This document shows, one piece after another, positions 1-8,840 of a stretch of 64,000 nucleotides of DNA. The stretch is taken from contig CANRDO010000008.1 of NCBI GenBank assembly GCA_947629385.1, positions 17,318 through 81,317 on the forward strand, read 5' to 3'. The notes under the pieces were generated by a model. The model was not told where the DNA came from. It made no database searches and was given only the letters and a program-made list of their open reading frames with translations. The translations under genes were made by a program, and so were the position numbers. The first letter of the stretch is position 1, and each line of letters opens with the position of its first letter. This stretch comes from an uncultured Lachnospiraceae bacterium. GTDB taxonomy: Bacteria; Bacillota; Clostridia; Lachnospirales; Lachnospiraceae.

Positions 1-1
1 A

Positions 2-436
2 GGGCTGCTTTTGATGACGAACTACGGGGATATCCTGAATAAGATCATGCGCGCCGGGAATTATCATGAAAAGGAGTACCTTGTCACGGTGGACAAGGAT
101 ATCACGCCGGATTTTCTGAACAGGATGGCTTCGGGCGTGTACCTGAAGGAGCTGGACGTCACTACGCGCCCGTGCCGGGCGGAGCTCGCGGGAGAATGTC
201 AGTTCCGGCTGGTGCTCACGCAGGGGCTGAACCGGCAGATAAGGCGAATGTGCGAGGCGCTCCATTATAAGGTGAAACGCCTGGTGCGGGTGCGCATCAT
301 GAATATAGAGCTCGGGAATCTGAAGCCCGGCGAGTACAGGGCTGTGACGCGAAAGGAATATGCACAGCTTCAGAGGCAGCTGCAGGATTCCACAAATCCG
401 GGACAGCAGCAGGAAAGGAATCGGAAAAGTCGATGA
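2..436 (+). CDS. rluF: 23S rRNA pseudouridine synthase, RsuA/RluF family (5' end outside window)
   Basis: Isomerises a uridine in 23S rRNA to pseudouridine. Only the C-terminal half is present: the reading frame is open from base 2 and enters as G-L-L-L-M-T-N, the strand that follows the catalytic GRLD motif in this family, so the catalytic Asp lies off the window. The RQIRRMCEALHYKVKRLVR segment near residues 78-96 is the conserved C-terminal signature of the RsuA/RluB/RluF group. The tail after it is short and basic, as in RluF. The stop codon overlaps the ligA start (ATGA), so the two are probably co-transcribed and translationally coupled. Assignment to RluF rather than RluB/E is by overall resemblance only. 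Confidence 0.85.
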   Translation, partial: GLLLMTNYGDILNKIMRAGNYHEKEYLVTVDKDITPDFLNRMASGVYLKELDVTTRPCRAELAGECQFRLVLTQGLNRQIRRMCEALHYKVKRLVRVRIMNIELGNLKPGEYRAVTRKEYAQLQRQLQDSTNPGQQQERNRKSR

Positions 437-2406
437 ATCAGCAGATTGAGCGGATGAAGGAATTGTCGGAAAAACTTCGCGCGGCTTCGAAGGCATATTA
501 TCAGGAAGACCGCGAGATCATGAGCAACCTGGAATATGATAACCTGTATGACGAGCTCGTGAGGCTGGAGCAGGAGACCGGGACCGTGCTGGCCGGCAGC
601 CCGACGGTGACAGTCGGCTATGAGGCGCTCGACGCTCTCCCGAAGGAGCGGCATGAATCTCCGATGCTTTCCCTCGGGAAGACGAAGGAGCGGGAGGAGC
701 TGAGAAGCTTCGCGGGAGAGCACGAGGTGCTTGTCTCCTGGAAGCTTGACGGGCTCACCGTGGTGCTGACCTACAGGAACGGCACGCTTGAGAAGGCGGT
801 TACAAGGGGCAACGGAGAGATCGGCGAGGTGATCACCAACAACGCGCGGGTCTTCCAGAACATTCCCCTTCGCATTCCTTATCAGGGAGAGCTGATTCTG
901 CGCGGAGAGGCGGTGATCACATATTCCGAGTTTGAGAAGATCAACGGTGAGATTGAGGACGTGGAGGCACGCTATAAGAATCCGCGCAATCTCTGCAGCG
1001 GTTCGGTGCGCCAGCTGAACAACGAGGTCACGGCGAACCGCCACGTAAGGTTTTACGCGTTTGCACTGGTGAAAGCCGAGAACGTCGATTTCGGAAATCT
1101 GCGCAGCAATCAGTTTGAGTGGCTGAGGCAGCAGGGATTCGAGACGGTGGAATACCGCCATGCGACGGCTGAGACGATCGGTGAGACCGTGTCCTGGTTC
1201 GCGGAGAAGATCCTGCATTACGACGTGCCTTCGGACGGGCTTGTTGTGACATACAATGACATCGCGTACGGGCAGTCGCTCGGCCGAACGGCCAAATTTC
1301 CACGCGATTCGATCGCCTTCAAGTGGCAGGACGAGACCTGCGAGACGACGCTGCGGGAGATCGAATGGAGTCCGTCGCGGACCGGGCTTATCAATCCGGT
1401 CGCGATTTTTGACCCGGTCGAGTTGGAGGGCACGACGGTCAGCCGCGCGAGCGTACACAATCTGAGTATTATGAAGGCGCTGAGGCTCGGGATCGGAGAT
1501 ACGGTCACAGTCTACAAGGCGAATATGATCATTCCCCAGATCGCGGAGAACCTGACCGGAAGTGGGAATATCGAGATCCCGAAGATCTGTCCGGCGTGCG
1601 GAGGGCGCACGGAGGTCCGCTCCGTAAATGACGCGGAGACGCTCTATTGCACGAATGAGCAGTGCAGCGCGAAACGGATCAAATCCTTCACCCTGTTTGT
1701 GAGCCGGAACGCGCTGAACATCGAAGGCTTATCGGAAGCCACACTTGAAAAATTTATCGCGAAAGGGTATATTCATACGTATGCCGACATCTTTCATCTG
1801 GACGATCACCGCGATGGGATCGTGGAGATGGAGGGCTTCGGCGAGAAATCCTATGCGAATCTGATCGAGAGCATTGAGGCGGCCAGACACACGACGCTGC
1901 CGAGGCTGGTCTACGGGCTTGGGATTCCAAACATCGGCACGGCCAATGCTGGGCTTCTGAGCAGGTTTTGCGGATATGATCTCGCAAAGCTGAGGAGCAG
2001 TACCGCGGAGGAGCTTGCCACGGTGGAAGGACTCGGCGAGGTGATCGCGGCTTCCGTGGCGGATTATTTCGCCGATCCACAGAACAATGAGGCGCTGGAC
2101 CGGCTTCTGAAAGAGCTGGAGCTGGAGGAAGCGCCGGAGGAGACTGCGCCGCAGGCTCTTGCGGGAAAGACGTTTGTGATTACGGGCAGCGTAAACCATT
2201 TTGCAAACCGTGACGAGCTGAGGGCGTTTATTGAGGAGCGCGGAGGCAAGGTGGCAGGCTCCGTGTCGAAGAAGACGGATTACCTGATCAATAATGATAC
2301 GACGTCGAGCTCTTCCAAGAACAGGAAGGCTGCAGAACTCGGGATCCCGATCCTTGCGGAGGAGGATTTCCTCGCGCTCGCGAACAGACAGACGGAAGAA
2401 GCATAA
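433..2406 (+). CDS. ligA: NAD-dependent DNA ligase LigA
   Basis: Seals nicks in duplex DNA using NAD+ in replication and repair. At 657 residues it is close to the usual 670. The adenylated lysine is in SWKLDGL (K104). LRGEAVI, NPRN and GSVRQLN of the nucleotidyltransferase core follow. A four-cysteine zinc finger lies at C386, C389, C406 and C411, then helix-hairpin-helix repeats, then a BRCT domain from about residue 577. Two positions differ from the textbook sequence: TRGNG replaces TRGDG, and GEVI replaces GEDI just after. The start overlaps the upstream rRNA synthase stop. metA follows after 56 bases. Function is secure; the substitutions probably mark a clade variant. Confidence 0.96.
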   Translation: MNQQIERMKELSEKLRAASKAYYQEDREIMSNLEYDNLYDELVRLEQETGTVLAGSPTVTVGYEALDALPKERHESPMLSLGKTKEREELRSFAGEHEVLVSWKLDGLTVVLTYRNGTLEKAVTRGNGEIGEVITNNARVFQNIPLRIPYQGELILRGEAVITYSEFEKINGEIEDVEARYKNPRNLCSGSVRQLNNEVTANRHVRFYAFALVKAENVDFGNLRSNQFEWLRQQGFETVEYRHATAETIGETVSWFAEKILHYDVPSDGLVVTYNDIAYGQSLGRTAKFPRDSIAFKWQDETCETTLREIEWSPSRTGLINPVAIFDPVELEGTTVSRASVHNLSIMKALRLGIGDTVTVYKANMIIPQIAENLTGSGNIEIPKICPACGGRTEVRSVNDAETLYCTNEQCSAKRIKSFTLFVSRNALNIEGLSEATLEKFIAKGYIHTYADIFHLDDHRDGIVEMEGFGEKSYANLIESIEAARHTTLPRLVYGLGIPNIGTANAGLLSRFCGYDLAKLRSSTAEELATVEGLGEVIAASVADYFADPQNNEALDRLLKELELEEAPEETAPQALAGKTFVITGSVNHFANRDELRAFIEERGGKVAGSVSKKTDYLINNDTTSSSSKNRKAAELGIPILAEEDFLALANRQTEEA

Positions 2407-2462
2407 CGCATAGAGACAGCCGGGCGACAAAGGTCAGGTGCAGAAAAGGAGAGAGACAGGAC

Positions 2463-3389
2463 ATGCCGATAAAAGTACAGAGCAATCTGCCGGCGAGGGA
2501 GATTCTGGAGAGAGAGAATATATTTGTGATGGATGAGAACCGGGCGATCCATCAGGACATCCGCCCGATTCACATCGCGATCCTGAACCTCATGCCGCTC
2601 AAGGAGGAGACAGAGCTTCAGCTTCTGCGTTCCCTCTCCAATACGCCGCTGCAGGTGAACGTGACTTTTATAAAAACCAGCTCCCATGAGTCAAAGAATA
2701 CGTCGACGAGCCATCTGAACGAGTTTTATCTGGAGTTTGACGATATTAAGAATCGCCGCTTTGACGGCATGATCATCACGGGCGCGCCGGTGGAGCTGAT
2801 GGAGTTTGAAGAGGTGGATTACTGGGAGGAGCTGACGCAGATCATCGACTGGACGGAAGCGAACGTCACGTCGACGATCTATCTGTGCTGGGCTGCGCAG
2901 GCCGGATTGTACTATCATTACGGACTTCAGAAGCGCATACTGGAGAAAAAGATGTTCGGCTTGTTCTGGCACCGCGTGCTGAACCGCAAGATACCGCTGG
3001 TGCGCGGATTTGACGACGTGTTTCTCGCGCCGCATTCCAGACATACGGAGGTACCAATCGAGGAGATCCGTAAGGTGAAGGAGCTGACGATCCTTGCGGA
3101 GTCCGATGAAGCGGGGCTCTTTCTCGCGATGGCGGACAATGGGCGAAAGATCTTTGTGATGGGACATCCGGAGTACGACCGCGTGACGCTGGACGGAGAG
3201 TACCACCGGGATCTGAGCAGGGGGCTGCCGATTGAAATTCCGAAAAATTATTATGAGAATGACGATCCGAATATCAAGCCGCTGCTGCGCTGGCGTTCCC
3301 ACGCGAACAATCTCTACACAAACTGGCTCAACTATTACGTCTATCAGGTGACCCCGTACAACATGGTCGGGGCGCCGGATTTTCGCTGA
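2463..3389 (+). CDS. metA: Homoserine O-acetyltransferase (MetA family)
   Basis: Activates homoserine with an acyl-CoA in methionine synthesis. The 308-residue protein has the catalytic triad in the expected places: Cys142 in YLCWAAQA, His235 and Glu237 in MGHPEYD. Residue 111 is Glu (GAPVE). In characterised Bacillus MetA this residue selects acetyl-CoA over succinyl-CoA, so I infer an O-acetyltransferase although the family name is often succinyltransferase. No SAM or T-box leader is visible in the 56-base gap after ligA. It converges with the GGDEF gene 17 bases downstream. Confidence 0.95.
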   Translation: MPIKVQSNLPAREILERENIFVMDENRAIHQDIRPIHIAILNLMPLKEETELQLLRSLSNTPLQVNVTFIKTSSHESKNTSTSHLNEFYLEFDDIKNRRFDGMIITGAPVELMEFEEVDYWEELTQIIDWTEANVTSTIYLCWAAQAGLYYHYGLQKRILEKKMFGLFWHRVLNRKIPLVRGFDDVFLAPHSRHTEVPIEEIRKVKELTILAESDEAGLFLAMADNGRKIFVMGHPEYDRVTLDGEYHRDLSRGLPIEIPKNYYENDDPNIKPLLRWRSHANNLYTNWLNYYVYQVTPYNMVGAPDFR

Positions 3390-3405
3390 AACAGGAATGA
3401 ACGGT

Positions 3406-5409
3406 CTATTTTCGTATGGACGTGCGGCGACCTTTTTTGTCTTCGTACAGCAGTTTGTCTGCCGCGGCCACGATCGACTGAAGGTCAGTCTCCGGCTTCA
3501 GCTCGAATCGCACGATCCCCATGGAAATCTCTACATAGTACGGTTTGCCGGAGGATTCGTTCAGCTGACGGCATGCCATGTTGATGCGCTCCCGGAAGAT
3601 GGTCTCAAAGCTCTCGGAGCCGGACGTCACGAGGGCGACGAACTCGTCCCCGCCGACACGCGCGAGGATATCGGAGTCCCGCAGAGAGGACTTCAGGATA
3701 TTGCTCACGGACTGAAGCGCAAAATTCCCTTCGATATGTCCCCAGGTGTCGTTGATCTCCTTGAGGTGATCCAGGTCAGCGTAGATCATATGCGCGTTTT
3801 CCATAGTGACCATTCGGTGAACCTTTGTGATCTTGTCTGTCAGACCATGCAGATTCAGCAGTCCGGTCAGCTTGTCGTAGCTGGACTTGATGTCGAGCGC
3901 GCGATTCTCCCTGCGGATTTTCTTCATGTCGTTCGACATTGCGCGGCGATGCTCGGCCTCGATCTTGCTGATCTCCAGATAGCGCAGAGACAGACCAATC
4001 TGAAGACTGAGGAAATAGAAGAAAGAGAAATCCTCGCTCTTGATGTCGCACAGCAGAAGGCCGTACTGCTTCTCGCCGGAGAACAGCAGGAAGGTCATGA
4101 AATTGTGCAGATCTCCGTCGTTTGTGAGCTTGGAGATGGAATTGTCCGCGGTCACATGCGGTCGGTCGGACGGCTCATAGGAGACAGAGCGCCCGTTGCG
4201 GTAGAAGGAGGCCAGTCGGAGCGTCTCGGGACATGTCCAGGCACTTTCGCCGTCGTAGGAGATTGGCGGGTCGAGCAGGAAAAGATAAGACGCCTTCGTG
4301 CGCAGCTCCCTGATCCTCTCCATGATCTGGAGACAGAATTCCTTTTCATCCTCCATATAATCGTTCAACTCGCGGGCAATGATCGGGATAAACCATGATT
4401 TGCGCTGAAAGTTTGTAAATTCAGTCTTCATGTCGGAGATTGTCCGGGTCAGTCTGTGAACCTCTTGCGCGAGATCCGTCACAGCAGCTTTTTCAGGCTT
4501 TTCCGCAGGCGGACAGCCGCAGGATTCCCGCTGTACAAACGCTACGGGGACACGCCGGGAAGCGATACTTTCATGCTGCAGAACGTGCAGCATGTCCCGA
4601 ACCGCTGTGCGGGACATGAGCCTTCCATCCTGCGCGACCGTGGTGAGCGGCGGATTCATGCTCCCGGCAATCTCAGAGTCGTCAAATCCGGTGATGAAGA
4701 TATCTTTGCCGACAACAAGACCGCGCTTCTCGCAGACTTTGTAGCCGGCCAGCGCCATATCGTCGTTCGCAAACACAATCGCCTGCGCGTCGGCGTTGTT
4801 GTCAAGGAGTTTTTCCACCTCGGCGTTTACAAACTCAGTAAAATCTCCCGTGCCGATCATTTCCGGAGTGACGGGAAGAGAATGCCTTGCCATCGTGTCC
4901 AGATAGGCCTGCTTGCGCTCGATCGAGTCTATGTTGCTCGTCGGTCCGGTCATAAAGAGGATGCGTTCACAGTGATGCTTGGTGATCAAGTGCTCGACGA
5001 TCACAGAGATTCCCTGGTAATTGTCCGAGATCAGAGAATGGTAGCCGGGGAGATCGGTCAGGGCCGTCATAAAGATTGTGGGAATGTGACTGAACTTTCC
5101 GGCAAATTCCTCCAGAGTGATATCGCCCATATACCGGGCGAGCGTTCCGTAGCTGATGATCAGTCCGTCGAGCCCGCTGATCAGGGCATAGTCGTATACG
5201 GTGTTGAACTGATAGTCGTAAGTGTCCTGCTTGTATTCATCCAACAAAATATCCTGGAAATATCCTTTCGTCTGCGTGCCTAGAAAAAGGCAGATATTTA
5301 CATCAAACTCGACGCCGGCCGCGATTGCGCCGCTGATGATCTGCTTTGGGAAAGTACCGTGCATACCGCCGACCATGACGCCGATCGTATATCTCTTTTT
5401 CGTCTTCAT
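3406..5409 (-). CDS. LacI-type substrate-binding domain / GGDEF diguanylate cyclase fusion
   Basis: A predicted cytoplasmic protein of 667 residues. Residues about 5-290 form a periplasmic-binding-like fold of the LacI/GalR effector type (phrases such as ANDDMALAGYKVCEKRGL and GFDDSEIAGSMNPPLTTV) with no helix-turn-helix in front. A short cysteine motif (CGCPP), a helical linker and a poorly conserved middle domain follow. The C-terminal GGDEF domain has an intact active site (GGDEF at about 586-590) and an RxxD inhibitory site nine residues before it (R577-x-x-D580). No signal peptide or membrane segment is seen. It is therefore likely to make c-di-GMP in response to a small cytoplasmic ligand, probably a sugar. 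The ligand is unknown. It is divergent from the MATE gene. Confidence 0.85.
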   Translation of the reverse strand: MKTKKRYTIGVMVGGMHGTFPKQIISGAIAAGVEFDVNICLFLGTQTKGYFQDILLDEYKQDTYDYQFNTVYDYALISGLDGLIISYGTLARYMGDITLEEFAGKFSHIPTIFMTALTDLPGYHSLISDNYQGISVIVEHLITKHHCERILFMTGPTSNIDSIERKQAYLDTMARHSLPVTPEMIGTGDFTEFVNAEVEKLLDNNADAQAIVFANDDMALAGYKVCEKRGLVVGKDIFITGFDDSEIAGSMNPPLTTVAQDGRLMSRTAVRDMLHVLQHESIASRRVPVAFVQRESCGCPPAEKPEKAAVTDLAQEVHRLTRTISDMKTEFTNFQRKSWFIPIIARELNDYMEDEKEFCLQIMERIRELRTKASYLFLLDPPISYDGESAWTCPETLRLASFYRNGRSVSYEPSDRPHVTADNSISKLTNDGDLHNFMTFLLFSGEKQYGLLLCDIKSEDFSFFYFLSLQIGLSLRYLEISKIEAEHRRAMSNDMKKIRRENRALDIKSSYDKLTGLLNLHGLTDKITKVHRMVTMENAHMIYADLDHLKEINDTWGHIEGNFALQSVSNILKSSLRDSDILARVGGDEFVALVTSGSESFETIFRERINMACRQLNESSGKPYYVEISMGIVRFELKPETDLQSIVAAADKLLYEDKKGRRTSIRK

Positions 5410-5467
5410 ATCGTCCCAACCTTTATATCAAAATCCAATGGAAATCAATTAGTTGAAATTTGTATCC

Positions 5468-5496
5468 ATTATATGATTTGGACAATAAGATTGCAA
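5468..5496 (-). promoter_or_regulatory. Promoter of the GGDEF-fusion gene
   Basis: On the minus strand, TTGCAA (5491-5496) and TATAAT (5468-5473) are separated by 17 bases, a good sigma-A promoter about 60 bases upstream of the start codon. Confidence 0.65.
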
Positions 5497-5530
5497 GTAT
5501 TTTCCCAAATATGCCCACGAATAGTATTCG

Positions 5531-5559
5531 TTGACATATTTTTGCAGGCAGACTATACT
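5531..5559 (+). promoter_or_regulatory. Promoter of the MATE gene
   Basis: TTGACA (5531-5536) and TATACT (5554-5559) with a 17-base spacer lie about 50 bases before the MATE start. The two divergent promoters are back to back within 200 bases. Confidence 0.7.
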
Positions 5560-5609
5560 TGAAAAAATACATTTCGGAAAGTAATATTTTTGACTGGAGG
5601 GGCACTCGT

Positions 5610-6947
5610 ATGGCAAAAACCTATGACCTGACAAACGGAAAGGCATCAAAGCTGATTCTGCGTTTCTTTTTTCCCATGCTGCTGACAAATCTGCTGCAGC
5701 AGGTTTATTCGATGGCGGATACGGTGATTGTGGGAAAGGGGCTCGGCGATCTGGCGCTTGGCGCGGTCGGAAACCTGTCTTCGCTCACGCTCCTTGTGAT
5801 CGGTTTTTGCACCGGTATGATGGGCGGGTTTTCCATCATCGTCGCGCAGCGCTTCGGCTCCGGCGACCGCAGCGCGCTTCGTCAGTCAATTGCCCTCACG
5901 CTCAAAATAAGCGTCGTCCTGTGCATCGCTTTGACTGCTGTCGGCCTTTTGGCTTTGCGGCCGATCCTGCTTCTCATAAGGACGGGAGAGGAGATCCTGG
6001 ACGACAGCCTGCTTTACGGATATATCATCCTGGGCGGCCTGACCGCGACCGCCGCGTACAATCTGTGTACATCTATCCTGCGCGCGCTGGGCGACAGCCG
6101 GACGCCGTTTTTCGCGATTATCATCTCGTCCGCTGTCAATATCGCTCTGGACTGTATTCTGATCTTCGGACTGGGAACAGGCGTAGAAGGGGCTGCCGCT
6201 GCGACGGTTTTTGCGCAGGCTCTCTCTGCGTTTATCTGTTATCGAAAGCTTCGCAGGATCGAGCTGATCCGTCTGTGCCGCGAGGATTTTCGCAATGACG
6301 CGGCTACATACCGGGAGCTGCTGAAAAACAGCCTTCCGACAGCCTATATGAACTCTCTGATCGCGGTTGGCTGCATGATCGTGCAGGGATTCATCAATAA
6401 TCTCGGGGTCACCTATACATCTGCTTATTCTGCCTGCAGCCGATATCTGAATCTTTTTATCCTGCCGGGCATGACCATCGGGGCCGCATTCCTGACGTTC
6501 ACAAGTCAGAATTATGGGGCCAGAAAGCCGGAGAGGATACGCGAAGGTATGCGCTTCTGTGCCATACTTTCGGTTCTGTTTTATCTGCTGACGATTGCCG
6601 CTGTATGTCCTTTCGCGGAAACGCTTGCAGGCGCCATGCTGAACGAAACGGAAACGATCCGCCTTACAGCGGTATACCTTCGGATCGTCGCGGTTTCTCT
6701 GCTTATCGTGAATTTTGTCTTCCCTCTGCGAAATTGCGTGCAGGGCATGGGGCATCCGCTGATCCCGATGTGCTCCGGTATTGCCGAGATGGTTCTTCGG
6801 ATCCCGATCATTATGTATTTTCTTCCCCGGGCAGGCTTTCAGGCCGCCGCCTGGGCGGAGGTTGTCGCCTGGGTCGGTTCGCTGGTACTCAACGGCGCCG
6901 CCTATGTCGTATATATGCGCGGGATACAGCGTAATCGTTCGTGGTAA
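5610..6947 (+). CDS. MATE-family multidrug/Na+ antiporter
   Basis: A cation-coupled efflux protein of the inner membrane with about 12 hydrophobic segments over 445 residues. The N-terminus (DLTNGKASKLILRFFFPMLL, then NLLQQVYSMADTVIVGK) is typical of Clostridia MATE proteins. I chose ATG 5610 because a strong TGGAGGGG ribosome site lies seven bases before it; the frame is open further upstream but without a site. The substrate cannot be read from sequence. The next gene begins about 50 bases downstream and could be co-transcribed. Confidence 0.9.
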   Translation: MAKTYDLTNGKASKLILRFFFPMLLTNLLQQVYSMADTVIVGKGLGDLALGAVGNLSSLTLLVIGFCTGMMGGFSIIVAQRFGSGDRSALRQSIALTLKISVVLCIALTAVGLLALRPILLLIRTGEEILDDSLLYGYIILGGLTATAAYNLCTSILRALGDSRTPFFAIIISSAVNIALDCILIFGLGTGVEGAAAATVFAQALSAFICYRKLRRIELIRLCREDFRNDAATYRELLKNSLPTAYMNSLIAVGCMIVQGFINNLGVTYTSAYSACSRYLNLFILPGMTIGAAFLTFTSQNYGARKPERIREGMRFCAILSVLFYLLTIAAVCPFAETLAGAMLNETETIRLTAVYLRIVAVSLLIVNFVFPLRNCVQGMGHPLIPMCSGIAEMVLRIPIIMYFLPRAGFQAAAWAEVVAWVGSLVLNGAAYVVYMRGIQRNRSW

Positions 6948-6996
6948 TTTTCGGAAAAGGAGATGTGTAAGTGTGAAAAAAGGAGCAATATTGACG

Positions 6997-8343
6997 ATGA
7001 GCAGAAAAAAATACGGGAGAATGTTTGTGGCTGCCGCAGGCCTTTTGGCCGTTTTTATGTTTGCCGGGGCCGGTATATGCGCAGAGGCGGAAGATCCGCA
7101 GCCGGAGTCAGCCTATGAAGCCTATCTTGAACTGCTTGTGGATAAGCAAGCCGAGATTGACAGCTATGACTGGCAGAAAGGCTACTTTGATGAAATGGAA
7201 AAGTATCTGGATGAAAATACGGCCCGCCCGGTTGCATTCTCTGATGTCACGGGTGATGGGATTCCGGAGCTAATCTATATGGAGGGCGTTGTCAATGAGT
7301 ATGGCATCAATATATACGCATCCCTTAATATCGTGACCTATCAGGACGGAGGCGTTAAAACGCTGCACAAGTCCGACGGCTGGGACGTCAATGCGGGAGG
7401 CGGATCATCTTACTGCCTCTTTAAGAAGCATGACGACAGTGCTCTGTATTCTTATGAAGACGGAGGGGAGGAATACTGGACTTATTCCTGTAGCCGTTTT
7501 TCGGAAAATGAAGATGGAGAGTTGGAAAAGAGTGAAATATGCAGGTGTGAAGATGGCGCTGACTATGTGGATGAGACTTGGGTTGATTACCACAATTATC
7601 TTGTTTCCGGGGAAAATGTTACAGAAGCGGAGTATTTGAGCGCGATTGAGGAATTAGAAGAGAACACGTCAGAGATCCTCATGTATAGCGCCTATGCGGG
7701 GGATTTCACGGAAGGATATGTGGCCCAGAACGGCTGTCAGGCTATGACATGCGGTGAAGCCATCACATATCTCAAGGAACTGGCCGATGTGGATCATCCG
7801 AAGGGAGAGAGAATTCCGGCTCCGGATTTGTTCTCCCAGATGCCGTCAAATTATTTCTTTTCCAGTGGCGCCGGAGCCTGGGGGACCTATCTTACGGTCT
7901 ATCCGGATGGCAGCTTTGAGGGAGAGTACAGTGATTCTGACATGGGTGACAGCGGCGACGGTTATGACGCTACGCATTATAGTTCTGTTTTCACAGGAAG
8001 ATTTATCAATCCGGTAAAGATTAACGACATGGTCTATGCCTTTGAATTGGAATCTATTTCCTATGAAAAGCCTGTTGATACGGAAGAAATTGTATCATGG
8101 GATGGCGGCGAAACCAATGTGCGTGAGATATATACGGATGCATACGGACTTGCAGGAGGCAAGACCTTTTATCTGTATGTTCCGGGCATACGGGTCTCCA
8201 AACTGCCGGAGGAGTGCATCAACTGGACTTATGGCGTGGGCGGCCTCAGCGAAGACAAAAAGACGCTTGAAGCCTATGGCCTTTATAATACGGACGAGCA
8301 GCTGGGATTCTTCGGCTGGCCTTCACAGGACAGCCCTTCGTGA
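6997..8343 (+). CDS. Secreted protein of unknown function
   Basis: Not recognised as a named family. The N-terminus (SRKKYGRM, then a hydrophobic stretch ending AGAGICA) is a signal peptide with a likely cleavage after ICA near residue 27. An acidic mature protein of roughly 420 residues follows. A DVTGDGIPELIY segment near residue 80 resembles the calcium-loop motif of FG-GAP/dockerin-like extracellular proteins. ATG 6997 has AAAGGAG eleven bases upstream; GTG 6973 is an alternative with its own AAGGAG. It probably acts on the outer surface or in the medium. It follows the MATE gene closely. Confidence 0.7.
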   Translation: MSRKKYGRMFVAAAGLLAVFMFAGAGICAEAEDPQPESAYEAYLELLVDKQAEIDSYDWQKGYFDEMEKYLDENTARPVAFSDVTGDGIPELIYMEGVVNEYGINIYASLNIVTYQDGGVKTLHKSDGWDVNAGGGSSYCLFKKHDDSALYSYEDGGEEYWTYSCSRFSENEDGELEKSEICRCEDGADYVDETWVDYHNYLVSGENVTEAEYLSAIEELEENTSEILMYSAYAGDFTEGYVAQNGCQAMTCGEAITYLKELADVDHPKGERIPAPDLFSQMPSNYFFSSGAGAWGTYLTVYPDGSFEGEYSDSDMGDSGDGYDATHYSSVFTGRFINPVKINDMVYAFELESISYEKPVDTEEIVSWDGGETNVREIYTDAYGLAGGKTFYLYVPGIRVSKLPEECINWTYGVGGLSEDKKTLEAYGLYNTDEQLGFFGWPSQDSPS

Positions 8344-8361
8344 GTTGATTTGCTGGAGGTC

Positions 8362-8589
8362 ATGATGAGCAATACAGAACGGGTCATGCCAACTCATATC
8401 ATTGCAGTAGCGGGTATCGTGATTAATGATAATGATGCTTTCTGTTCGATTGACAAGGCTCAAGAGTTAATCACTGCTCCTGCCATCATTGAAAGATTCA
8501 AAGCATATCTGGAATATGCAGGCAGACCGACTTACTTGGAATATGTTACAAAACCAAATTTTCAGCTGAAGCTGAAAAGATCCATTTGA
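8362..8589 (+). pseudogene. NUDIX hydrolase remnant with internal deletion
   Basis: The first 20 residues or so (THIIAVAGIVINDND) match the opening beta-strand of Clostridia NUDIX hydrolases. The last 45 (ELITAPAIIERF, AYLEYAGRPTYLEYVTKP) match their C-terminal end. The whole middle, including the catalytic Nudix box, is missing, and the two ends are joined in frame at about residue 23. The product would be about 75 residues instead of about 155 and should be inactive. A GGAGG ribosome site is still present. It marks the left end of the decayed accessory stretch. Confidence 0.7.
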
Positions 8590-8709
8590 ATATATGATCT
8601 TGTGAAATCTGATACAAATCATTTATCCGATGAAAGTTTGATTTTTTTCCTTTCACCTGTGGGTATATGGAAAAGGGCTTGTAATGTTATTTTTTGCTTG
8701 TTGGCATGA

Positions 8710-8744
8710 AATGCCGCAGACCTGTTTAATGAGCCTGCGGCATT
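8710..8744. repeat. Hairpin repeat, copy 1
   Basis: AATGCCGCAG (8710-8719) and CTGCGGCATT (8735-8744) are perfect 10-base inverted arms. The same hairpin recurs at 11905-11938. There is no adjoining T-run, so it is not a classic terminator. Confidence 0.75.
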
Positions 8745-8757
8745 GATGTAATGCCAT

Positions 8758-8795
8758 TATCTTATGAAAACTCTAATATCTTATGAAAACTCTAA
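8758..8795. repeat. 19-base exact tandem duplication
   Basis: The 19 bases at 8758-8776 are repeated exactly at 8777-8795. The related locus near 11950 has only one (imperfect) unit, so the duplication arose in this decayed copy. Confidence 0.8.
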
Positions 8796-8840
8796 GAATT
8801 TTTCTGCATCAATTCATATATGCAGACTTGCATCAGAACG

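Larger units (their letters stand above)
8590..8840. other. Degenerate copy of the 3' end of the 11955-12194 gene plus its hairpin
   Basis: No intact gene. From about 8703 the sequence parallels 11897 onward: the same hairpin, the same flanks, and on the minus strand a decayed reading L-H-I-stop-I-D-A-E-K-F-L-E-F that aligns with LQMWVDAKDSLEL at the C-terminus of the 11955-12194 gene. The Trp codon has become a stop and nothing of the rest of the gene remains. Confidence 0.7.

Noticed and set aside
370..1458. A 362-codon open frame on the minus strand
   Set aside because: It lies wholly opposite ligA, has no ribosome site and an arginine/leucine-rich composition typical of antisense frames in GC-rich genes.
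2407..2462. A SAM riboswitch or T-box before metA
   Set aside because: The gap of 56 bases is too short and shows no such elements.
3397..5283. Plus-strand frames opposite the GGDEF-fusion gene
   Set aside because: The minus-strand gene has complete domains and a promoter; the plus frames have neither.
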